Source: Diploscapter coronatus (Eukaryota > Nematoda > Chromadorea > Rhabditida > Rhabditidae). Taken from it: 64,000 nucleotides of DNA. How positions within the stretch are numbered: the first letter of the stretch is position 1; the number at the start of each line of letters is the position of its first letter. Below are positions 51,501-63,500 of this stretch, piece after piece. The notes beneath the pieces were generated by a model. The model saw only the letters and a list, made by a program, of their open reading frames with translations. It searched no databases and was not told where the DNA came from. Position numbers and translations under genes: made by a program. Location of the stretch: positions 48,809,249 to 48,873,248 of the forward strand of contig OZ038423.1 of NCBI GenBank assembly GCA_964036155.1, in the 5' to 3' direction.

Positions 51501-54500
51501 TTGATTGAGTAAGAATTTGATCTTTCCATAATCTAACGCGTACTCGACGAATATCAATTATCCTATCATTTGTTCAACCTTATGAAAATATGCAACTTAT
51601 ATGAAAATCTAAGCGAAACATTTTTTAGTAAATCCATGCCGCCAAGGCCAGCCCTACCGTTCTCAAGGAGTGACCGTGCAGTGCTCCGCGATGAACCCGA
51701 CGGTCTGTCCCGCAGGTCATTATTGTCATATCGGAGCGGACCAATCCACTAGCGTTTGTTGCGAGGCCCTGGGTAAGTCAATGGAAGATTTTTGATTGAT
51801 TATGCTGGACGGTATTTGAAAATGAAAGAATTATTCAACTAACAAAACGCATGGATTATATGTTGAAATGAAACTTGTGGAATTTTGCAAGGAAAATGTC
51901 CAAGAGTTAGAAGGAAAAAATTCATTTGCCTAGAAGCCATTAAATACTCCTTTAAAATAAAGCCTACATTTTTTTCGTGAAAATTTTCATTTTATTATTA
52001 CTAAAGTTGAGCAGGGGAGGATTGATCGAGAAAACATTACTTAGATCATACTTTAAATCAAAATTTAACAGAAAAATCAATCGTTTCATTTCAATATAGC
52101 TTTATTTCCACCAACCAAAAACAACAATAACAATTCTTGCTGACTAATCATCCACACACGGTTGGTTTGCGTTGAATGGCTCCCCAAAATCAGTTACAGG
52201 GAAATGGTAAATGGGTCAATAGTACCTAGATGGTACTAATAATACCACTGAGAATAGGATCGAACAACCATTTGAATGCGGAATGAATGATCATAAATGC
52301 ACACAAACAAGCACTGGGAATGAGGTAAGGATGTCTATCACTAAATTCGGGTTTTTGGGAAGTTCATGAAATTTTCCTTATTTACGTGAAAAAAAATATT
52401 TGAACTTTCCAAGAAACCCAAAGTATGGGTCATTATAACTCTGATACATTTGGTTATGAGCAATGAAAATGGGTAATCGTCGGTGAAAGGAAGAAAATTC
52501 TATCAAGAAAAATTTCTACGACCCTGTTATAAAATTTTTCAAATTGCATCTTTACATAGAAATAATCGTTGATATGTTCATTGTTCAAGAAAAATTTAAG
52601 TTGAATAAAAACGTGTTTTACCAGAACTATTCAGGCAACACGCCTTGTGAAGAAGAGATGACGAAGGGCGAGGGCACAGCCTCTTTGACTCGATTTTATT
52701 ACGATGCGAAACAGCGAAAATGCCTGGCGTTCAATTATCTGGGCGTGAAAGGGAATCGCAACAATTTTCTCACAAAAGAGAATTGCGAGGTTAGAACTAC
52801 AGACTAATCATCGTTTTACCTATTTTAGTAATAGTATTCTTTTTTGTTGTTTCATAATTACAGAGAAAGCGAATAGCATATCTCTTTTAGAAATATCAGC
52901 TGAGATAAGTTAGACTTTGAAACAATTTAAAAATATTCATCATCGTATTTCCAGATGGTGTGCCCAGTTTGGCAAAATCCTTGCTCGATCGGTCTTCCAA
53001 TTATGGGCAGCAATAACAACAAACCGTTCCAATGTCATAAGCAAGCTCCGTGTCCTACTAGGTAATCTGAAATTACGAAATGTTCGAGATGACGAGACCT
53101 ACCTTTTCTCTACTATCTTATACCCACTTTCAACCTCATCTTTATTCATACTTATAGCTAACGTCATCACTTCATTTTGAAATCGATGAAAACACCATCA
53201 TTCCAACTTTATTCTAATTTTTAGTTTCTTCTGCCACCTCGGTTTTGATGATTCAACCACAGTTTGCTGCCAATCTGAGGGAGATCCATGCACTTTGATG
53301 GTCAAAGAAGGAAATGGTAGGTATTTTGGAATGAAACTAGAAAGAATGACAATTTAAGGTAACAACGCTATTCCGAGGTGGTTCTACAATCAGCAAACCA
53401 GACAATGTCAGCCGTTTACTTATAAAGGTACTAACTTATGCAATTTTAACACGTAAAATTTCGACGATGGAGTTAATGTATAGGCAATTGCTATTGAATT
53501 TTTGAAAGTTTGAATCGTATGTAATGGCGATTTTCTTGTTTTTTTCTACACTTATTGGACGCTAAACATTGGTTGATTAAGGTATCAATGATTGAGATTG
53601 AATATGTGAAATTTGAATTTGATTTGATTCATAATAGGACACAATTCCAAACAATAGCATAAATTACGAAATACCTAAGCTAAAAAGTAATTACCTAAAT
53701 TCTAGGAATGGGTGGCAACGAGAACAACTTCCTGTTCCGTGAGCATTGCGAATCCACGTGTCCCGTGTTCATAAACGCGTGTGCTTCCGGAGAGCCTCAC
53801 CTGCTTCCGAACGGAGTTCCGCAGCTCTGCGACCCAACCAATTCTGATGCCACCTGTCCGGCTACGCATTATTGCCATGCTGGTCAGATTTGCTAGATTT
53901 TTAATCTGGATTACAAGTGTGCATCTATCATAAGTTTGACAATTAATTGGACTTCTCATTATTTGAAACTTATCAAGATAAAAAGAAACACTGATTCACT
54001 CAGTCATGTTCATTAACGAGTGCAAGCCACGCCTTCTTTACTTCCAAAATACGTGTATTGCGGAGAAAGTATTCCAGACGGCGTGGCATCTCTCTAGCTT
54101 TTGTCCGGTTTTTTCCTGAAACACGCCAAATTTAGGCCCCGATTCATCCTCTCAAATGTGCTGTCCCGGTCGTACCGATCCCTGTATTCACTCAGTCAGT
54201 GAAGGCGAAGGACCACTCAGCATCGTTCGATACTATTTCGATGCCAACACCAGGCAATGTCTGGAATTCACATTCAGAGGACTCAAGGGCAATCAGGTCT
54301 GTGTGTTAATGTTACATATTTATTTTTCCATGATACTTTTGGCAAATATTGCACTTCACTAATTCAGACAGTTGCTAACATGTTTTGACGTCATAACTTT
54401 AAACATTTTATCACATTTAAAAGGTCCTAAAAGTGACGAAATCTGCATTTCAGAACAATTTCCTCACCCAAGAGGATTGTGAAGGTCGATGTCCGGTTCA

Positions 54501-57500
54501 AATCAACCCCTGCCCAATTTCTTTCTCGTCACTTAAACATGCGGTATACAAATTTAGACCAATTTTAAAATATCGAAGAAAATTCAGACAGGCTTGAAAC
54601 CATGCGGTCAGAATTACAACTGTCCATCGAGTCAATGGTGAGTTTATGCTTCAATAAAAATCGAATAATATCGTCGTTTTATTGCTTTAATCGTTGTACC
54701 TCTAATAGAAAATAAAATTAGAAGGACACACGAAAATAACTTTACCCTTTCAGGTGTCACATTGGTGAAACCAAAGATACAACCGTATGCTGTCCGAATG
54801 GTTAGTCAATTTTTCTCAATTATTGTTCGTTTTCCAAGATTCTATTTATGCTATTTTGTTGTTAAAATTATTATGACTGTGTCATGAAATATAGCGGGTC
54901 GATGATTCTATCGACGAAGTTTTTCGGCGGAAATCCGGCGCAGTAGTAGTCGAATAGCTAAAAGTGCCAAGTTCGAGATAAAGTGCTAGTTTTATACTAA
55001 AATTTTCTCGTTCTAAGCCAAACTATGCTGATTTTTTAATATCAGAAAAAGTTATAATACTTCTTAACCTATACCTGTTCATGTTGTCGAATCCACAGCG
55101 TAGCAGCTATCTTCTCTCCCTTTTTGATCGGACAAGCGCCGTGCAGCGCGTCTTCTTCCTAAGTTTATTATTTTCGAGAAGTTACATCAGAAATGAATCA
55201 TTATTCAATTCATTTTCGCATAAATTTTCGTGAAAAGTAATTGAAGGCTATCAGCCTCAATTTTTCTAAAATTCAATGTTATTATCATTTTATTTTGGAT
55301 ATTTATCACCATTTCGCTACTACGGATTACAACTACAGAATGAATTCACTCACCTCGCTTTTACAATTCAATCTTTTGAAACTTATATTTTCTCTTGATA
55401 CTAAACTTTTTCTAATCTCAAATATCCTCTCTTACCTTGCCGCCCTCCAGATTCATATTTGCCCAGAGGATTGCGTCACCGGGATTCGGGACGATTGTCA
55501 CATTTAGGCGGGGGAATACGGTGCCTAAATTTAGGCTCAAAATAAAATCAGGCTGGAAAAATCTATCCTATAATATTTATTTTGCTAACTCTGGAACAAA
55601 TCCAATTATTTTTCGTAGAAAGAATTGAGCATCCTGCACTTATCATTGATTTATCAATACCATCATAGGCTATGCTTTTTGGTTTAATATTCTTTCCTAT
55701 TCTGCCTAGACTATGGAATTCGATGATCAAATGTAGAAGGCAAGAAAATCATGCCTACCTCCTCCCTCATCAGCGGTTTTCAAAATGAGCAGAAAAGTGG
55801 CGAATCGGTTTCCGTAGTTAGTCATCCACCAATCCCAATGATCCTTGCTGTGGTACTCCAGATAATCGTAGTGTGGTGCATAGTGCCCCCCAGATCGGTA
55901 CGAGAGCACATAAAATATACAGATCTTAGAAACCCAGCTCAATTTTAATAAGTTCTGATGTTTCAAAAATCGGTGTTTTTGAATATTGCTGAGAATAATG
56001 TACGAGATTTTTCGATGCTATTTTGCAAGAATTTTGAAGTTTCAAATAGCAGACCTTTAAAGAACAATTTCTATTAAAAATCGGTAATTTCGACATAATT
56101 TATCCTGAAACCTACTTGCCACAATTCCGAAACCTCGAAATTGATGTAGGGCAACATATCGGTCGTGTATTCGTACATTTGAGAAGTTCCCAGGGTTTCG
56201 CTGAATTTTTGGATTTGTTGAAAAGTAGGAGAATTCTACCGGTGCTCGAACCAAGTCCCATTAGCCCTTCTGCTAAGATGGTACTGTTCAGAGGCTAAAA
56301 TGATTGGTTTTAGAGAATATTTGTAAAATTGAAAATACCATCGTTCTCGTCAACGACTTTCTGAAAATGAAAATATCATCCTAATGAAATTTTAAGAATT
56401 TTATTTAGGTTTCGAAATGATCCACCTTTTGTAAAATTTCACATCAAGCAATAATTGACTATTCAAGTTAATTAGAGAAAATCGGTATGTTTCAAGATTA
56501 AGCACATTCAGACTATTATTTCATAATGTCAACAAAATGGGAGTAATCTTTTGTAAATACGAAACTTGATTTAAATCTTAAGTTTACCTGCTCCTCTAGC
56601 CGTTTGACAAAAATATCATCCAAGAATCTGTTTATCTGCACTTGGCTGACGAAATCTCTCAATACGATTAGGAAGGGATGCCAGGAAAGGACTTCCATTT
56701 TTATTTGATTGTAGTACAGACTATTTTGGTAGCATGCAAGGTCTGCAACTTTTCTATTTTATCATTTTACGCGGTAAACAAAAATATATCGCTTGTCATA
56801 ATTACTTCAAAATCTTTTTAAATTTTTGCAACATAATCAATTTTTAAAATGTTATTTGATGAATGTTAGATCGTACCGGGTCTTTGGTATAAGGTTTGAG
56901 AATATGGACTATCGCAGAGGTTTCGATGGACCTAAAATTTCATAATTAAAAAAAAACTAAATCAAAAAGTACCTCTTCCCAATGCTCATCCCCCAGAAAA
57001 GAGAATCCATTTCCATTGGAGTCACCATGACTTTCGATATTTTCAATTACAAATAAGGAAAATAGCAAGGAATACGAAATTTCAAGCTTCATTTTCGGTG
57101 TTACATCAAAAATTTAGGATTCAATCCGAATATTTTGATGAAATTCGCATCAAAACTCGACAAGATCGATATTTTCCGTCTATCGAATTATCACAGAAAT
57201 TTTTAATTTCGTCGAAATGAATGTTTAGATTATCCTTTTGAAAAGCCGTCCTGAAAATTCATAATAGCAAAGAATATTTGAATGGCTCGATTAAATTCAC
57301 CGATTTTTAGGAAATGATCGATTTTACATTCACTATGGTTCATTTTTTCTGGACTTACTGAAGGATATTCAGTGATGAGATATGGACTATTGTGACACAA
57401 ACAAAGCGGATCAACCAAAATAGAGCTTCTTTTGGATAAATGAAAATAAGATTTTTTTGGGAAATAGGAAAGACATTCGATTTTCTATCCTTTTGCCTAA

Positions 57501-60500
57501 AATTTTTGAAAAAGTACGAGACTCGCAGAAAACTAGTGCCTAAGCTAAGAATTCATCTAAGCTAAATATTGTAGCATATTTGCACAATTTCGTAATGATC
57601 AGTTCCAAGTTTCAAGTTAAATTGGTCCTGATCTAATGGGATTGAAGAGATCAACATTTCAAAATAAAATTAATAATCTAAAACTGTATTTCGAACCAAA
57701 GTCATTGAAAATACGGATTTTTATAGAGAAATTTGAAAAATTTGATGAAATTTCAAGACTTTATAAACCCTTAAGTAGATTTTAAAAGCTATTTCTATAT
57801 GCAACTCTCTTACAGTACACAACTAAAAAATTTAATAATACGAAGAAATTTGTAGTTTATTTCATAAAACAAAACTGAAACTCTACGAAAACTGTAAAGC
57901 AACTTTAAAAAACAAGCTATTCTTAGTGATCCATGCAATATGAACTATAAGTCGTCCTGCAACCCTTGGCATTTTCACTGCTTATTTTCTCTTCCGAACT
58001 GTCTTTTCTCTTTCTTTTTCCCCTGCTATTTCTAGACTTCTTGTCATTTTTCTTCCTCTCTCTTACCGAGTCAATAAGTTTGCTTCTGAACTCGTGCGTT
58101 TTTGCAATTAGGTAAACATTTTGTTGAGTTATCAGGAGCATTTGAGAGGTTGAGAGAAGAAAAAACAAATTCCTTCACGATTCAGAAATTACACAAATAT
58201 GGTATGTTACAAAAATGAGGATGGTGATTTGGAAATTTGATTTTGTCATTGAAAAAGTTCCTGATTATATCGAAACTGTTGTATTTTTATAGTGATAGAA
58301 ACATTTACTCTTAGTAGGCTCTGTGAACAAAATGCTCAATTCTTTTCATTTTCTGTTCGTAAAAATTGAAGCTTATCTAGAGTAGAGATTTGTGTAATTA
58401 CATATCTTAGATCTTCGATGGCACAACTAAATCAATTATTACACTTAATGAGCTTTTATTTGAAAATTTGAAACATTGAAAAGATCTTTATTCACAAAAT
58501 CTCAATTGCTTGCCCCTCCAAAATATGGTTCGACGCTCTTTGTAAACAATGGGATATCTTCTGGGCCACGGAATGGCCTGAAAAATCGATCGATCACGAA
58601 CCGCTTTTTCGTTTCGCATTGGGCCCGAATCTCCTGGCCCTTCTCTCGGACCCATAATGAGATTCCTAAATGAGTTGTTTTCGTTTACGACACTTTATTG
58701 ATGATAATTTTTAATTCATGCAATAAAAATCAGAATAATTGTAACCGAAAATTTAAGATACCCCTTCTTTCTATCTTATTAAAATTATGAATTTAAAATC
58801 CCACCAATTTTACGTCCCTCCTTTATTGGACATGCGGCATGAAAGGATTTGGGCTCTACTTCGCCTGTGCTGTCCAAATTATTCCATAAAATGACGTCAC
58901 CGATATTCGGCCGGATATTGATGTTTAGCGTGGGGAATATAGTTGCTAAAATCGTATCTTAACTCCAAAAGCATATAAGAATTTGCGAAAGTATTATTTA
59001 AAAAGTGCTCAAACTAACTGCATTCGGTTAAGTATACACCTTGAACCAGTTTTATTTCATTTAGATTGAAGCGTATTTTGCATACCAATCTCTATTCTTT
59101 GATTGATATGGTATCAATATATTCTTACTTCCACCCTGTTTAGCAGTTTTGATGATAATCAACATGGTTGCGATGCGATTTCCATTTCTGTTAATATCGT
59201 CGGGAGTTGCCTTAGGGTCGATATAGTCAAAATGGGGCACGTAGTAACCTGGCAAGAGCTATTTGACGAAATGACAGAATGACGGAACCTTTCTCTTCTC
59301 ACGCTATTTCTGCACTTTTTCTCTCTTCCTTATCTCTGGCCATAGGGTTCCGTCATTTCGCTCTTTCGTCAAATGGTAATTGCTTACCTCCACTTTCATA
59401 GGATAGAAGCTAAAAACTGATAGATTTCACAATCCTTGATCACTTCTTTATTAGGGTCACTTGAATAATCAGTCGAAGCGAAAGAGTCGCAGTAAATTAT
59501 TCGAATTTAATTGAACGAAATCAAAATGAAAATTTAGGCGTTTTGCAGATCAATATATCGATTTTTTCAAATTTATATTTTTACCTGAAACAATTCCGCT
59601 GCATCCAAATCATAGGCTAAAACAGCACGTTGAACGACGTTGAACATGTCGTTGATCTCCCCGGGAAAATGATGCGCCACCCACGTGCCGTTCGCGTTTC
59701 GACCTTTCGATGCAACCAAATTATTCACTCCGTTACCAACTACGGCCTTAAAATTTCAAATTATTCTTAGACGAGTTACATATTTTATCGTAAGCAAAAT
59801 TCGATTTCATTCTTGATTATTACCTGTTACTTGGATTAAAATAATGAAAATCGTGAGTACACTAGAATCTGATACATCTAGATCATATAAAATTTTAACA
59901 TAAAATCCACTTGTTTGACTACTATCCTATACCGTTTGTTTGATATTCATCGACTTGGACGCTTCAATGATCCTTTTGCATTTTCTTCGGTGCACAAGTT
60001 CGTGATATCGCAGAATTAACGGGTCTCGATTCACGACTTCCATTTTAAAGATCGTCATTTTGTCGTTGATCCAGTAACAACGAAGAGAGGCTAAACTTTA
60101 GTAAGTTGAAATGTTTAACTGATATGAGACATTTCATGTTTTCAAATTTTCTAAATGGAACAAAACATGTTTGATGGGTGCTTCCAGTCACCAGTGTTCA
60201 GTGAATAAAACGTGAACTCTCATCAAAAATATTTTTAAAGAATAATTTCAAAAATATCACTATAAAATTAGATAATTTGTCTCGAATTATTTGATTCTAT
60301 TCTTCTCAAAAGCATACGATCTTTAGCGGAATTTCCATACGCGACTTTGCTGCAGTTTTTATCGTCTTTAATCCAGTTCCATCGTTCTTTTGTCATGAGC
60401 GGGTCATCGGAATCAGCGATAATTAGAGTAGTTAAAGCAATTAACTCGATAATTACATTCAAAATTAGGTAATTGAACATGATTTTTATTTCGAAATTAA

Positions 60501-63500
60501 ATCGATTTGATTTTAGCTGTTCGGTTCTAGAAAAGGGATACACTTTAAATTGGGCTTTCGATGCATTGTTTTGAGCAGAAAATATATGCTGCAAAAATTG
60601 AGGAAAAGCGGATACATTGAAACTCGGATAAAGCTTAACGGCAACTGTGCAAATAAAATCAAAATATTGGGAAGTCTAGAAACAACGATAATTTTAAGGC
60701 AATCAATTATTATTATTTTTGTAATATTCTAATGATCAATCAGGATATCCGGTAAATAGCGGGATATCATCAGAATTGAAATAAGGATTGAAATATCGAT
60801 CGGTTAAAAATCCTTTCCGAGATTTAGAACATTTGGATCGAATTTCTTGTCCGATTGTACGAATCCATAGTGATGCGCCTAAAGTTTGCAAAAGAAATAT
60901 TTTTGAAGGATATGCTACAAGAAAAGTCACTAAATTGAAAAAGATATATTTTGATATAAAATAGAAAGTTCCATCTATTAAAATAGGAAAAGAAAAAAAA
61001 ACTAGCCTATCTTCTTTCCATCCCAAATCGGACAGGCCGCGTGAAATGAGTCGTATTCTTGAGAATAGTCTGCCTTCATGTTGTGCCATAAAATCACGTC
61101 ACCAACGGTTGGTTTGATGTTTAGTTTCAAATTCGGGAAAATTGTGGCTAAAATTAATTTAATATCATTCTTAATAAACTGATCATGATTATCAAGTAAT
61201 ATGGTAAAATATTGACAATAATAATTTTAAAACCTACATCCTCCTCTTTTGGCCGTTTGCAAAATCAATAGCATCGTTGCCAATCGATTTCCACTCTCGG
61301 TTATTGTTTCTTGAAACAAATGTGGTTCCAAATAATCAAAATGGGGAGCATAATGCCCACCCGATTCGTATGACAAGATCTAAATTTGATTTTTACTGAA
61401 GCACTATGTGCAGAGTATTGTTTAAATCCAATTCCTCTTGGTTCAAGTATTGCATAATTAATCTTATAAATTAACTGTAATCATTGTACTTTTGGAAAAA
61501 AAACTAAAAAAAATCAATTAAAATAAAATTTAATATCCTAAAAATTTCTGAAATCTACCTGCCAACTTTCCGCTTTCTCTAATTCGAACATTAACAATGC
61601 TCTTTGTACAGTGTTGAAGATGTCGTTCATAATGTAGGATGATCGATGATACAGCCAAGTGCCATTAGCGTTGCGATACAAATCCTTCATTTCTTTGTCT
61701 TCATCTTCAAATTCGCCCGCTAGTTTCTAAATGACCATATTTTAACTTAAACTAAAAGCTTCATTTATTATATCTTCTTATTTACAGTGATAACTTTTCT
61801 TGTCTAGTAGAAAGTTAAACTATGAAATAGGCTAAATTTTAAAATTAGACTAACACTTTTAAGCAATACTTACTGTTTTCTTAAACGACAACTCTTCTGA
61901 ATATTTAACAGCTTGTCGACATTTCCTTCTATGGACTAATTGGTGATATCGTAAAACGAGCGGCTTAATATTTAGAACCTCGAGTTTATAGATGAAAAAT
62001 CTATCGTTGATCCAGTAGCATTTCATTCGAGCTTAAATTAAATATCTTAGTAATTCATTTATCGATATTATAACGCATTTTTAGTAATTCAGCCATACAA
62101 GACATGAGTTGACACATCCAAATTTCAAATCTCTTCTTCAATATCATCAGTTACTGTTAATTTGAGACGAAGTAAATGATATACGAATTCGAATATGCAA
62201 CGTGTGCACTGTGTATTTACAAATAGTCGTTGCAGTCACTCCTCGAATATGACGTAATAGCGTAGAATCTGCTGCAAACAACGTGCTAATTCATACGCAT
62301 CAAAAGTTCGTGTCATTTACTTCGTCTCAAGTAATCAGTCTTTGACAATAAGAATATTTCATGAAAAAAGATTGAGTAAATTTACGATTACTTAGAACTT
62401 CTGTACACCTTGCACATTGTTTATTGCTTTTATCAAAGCCTATCAATTATGTTTTGAAAGATAAGAGGTAAAAATTTCCGAAATAAAAACAACTCACGAT
62501 CCGTCCCCATCTTTCCGTAATTCAGCGTTTTGCACAATACCTCATTCTTATTCCAATATTCTTTGCCGGCAAAATTAGGGGTTTCATGGCAATTAACAAA
62601 GATTGAAAATGATAAAATTAGGAGAATAGTATCTATTTTCATGGGAATAGTCTATTCTCGAACATGTAATGAAATTGGAATGGTAAATTAAAAAGACTAA
62701 ACTTGGCGCCCATCTGTCTAAATATTCGATTTTAATGGAACGAATCTAAAATTTCGAAATCAGGATCATTCGAGTGGTTTTTTATGCAACCGTCAACAAA
62801 GTTCCAGGATCCTGAATTAGATAATTGAATAACTCTTTCCGGGGACTAATTAAATACCAATTATATTTTTATTTGTAAAAATTCGATCAATTTTGAAACT
62901 TATTTGAAAGTATAAAATCACACCATAAATTTGATGAAATAATTCAGCGGCTTTTTTCTAAGCTAAAACTGAATAAATAATACGGAATTCCAACACATTC
63001 AAAATTCTAAACATTTTCAGCTATTCCTGATCCGTGCACTGCTCCTCCCCGCAATCCTGGCATCGGCAAGTACCGCGCCACGAGATGGGCTTTCGATGGA
63101 AAGAACAGGTACCTCATATCAGAAATGATTTAACGCTGAGCCTATCTAACAACAGCGTTGAAATGTTAAGATAATCAGCGTTTTGAAGCTAGCGTTCAAG
63201 TTAATACTACCGAAGTTTAAAGCATCGAGAATATGATTACAGAAAATGCGTTCCATTCGAGTACAGAGGCATGAAAGGCAACGCCAACAATTTCATCTCC
63301 AGAGAATCATGCGAGCAGAAATGTCCGGGTATGTTGAAGTTAGAGGAAATTATTGATGCAATTAAAATCACGTAAGGAGAATGTATCAAGCTCTTACGTA
63401 ATTCATGTAATTCCACAGGGCCAGATAAGACCAAACATATTTGATGAGCATTTAATTGAGTAAAATAGTATTTCAAATATTGAGTAGATTCAAATCAATT

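Larger units (their letters stand above)
54801..63020 (+). other. 8.2-kb intron 21 of the Kunitz/lustrin gene containing three nested genes
   Basis: The exon ending at 54800 closes lustrin unit 5 (VCCPN, phase 1). The exon at 63021 opens Kunitz unit 8 (IPDPCTAPPRN, phase 1), so phase and domain order join across the gap. Between them lie three complete prolyl 4-hydroxylase genes on the minus strand. Confidence 0.75.

Noticed and set aside
53883..53896. Kunitz gene ending at a TAG after HYCHAGQIC
   Set aside because: Using the GTCAGA donor at 53883 restores the lustrin module (CHAG then PDSSSQMCC) and the following Kunitz unit in phase.
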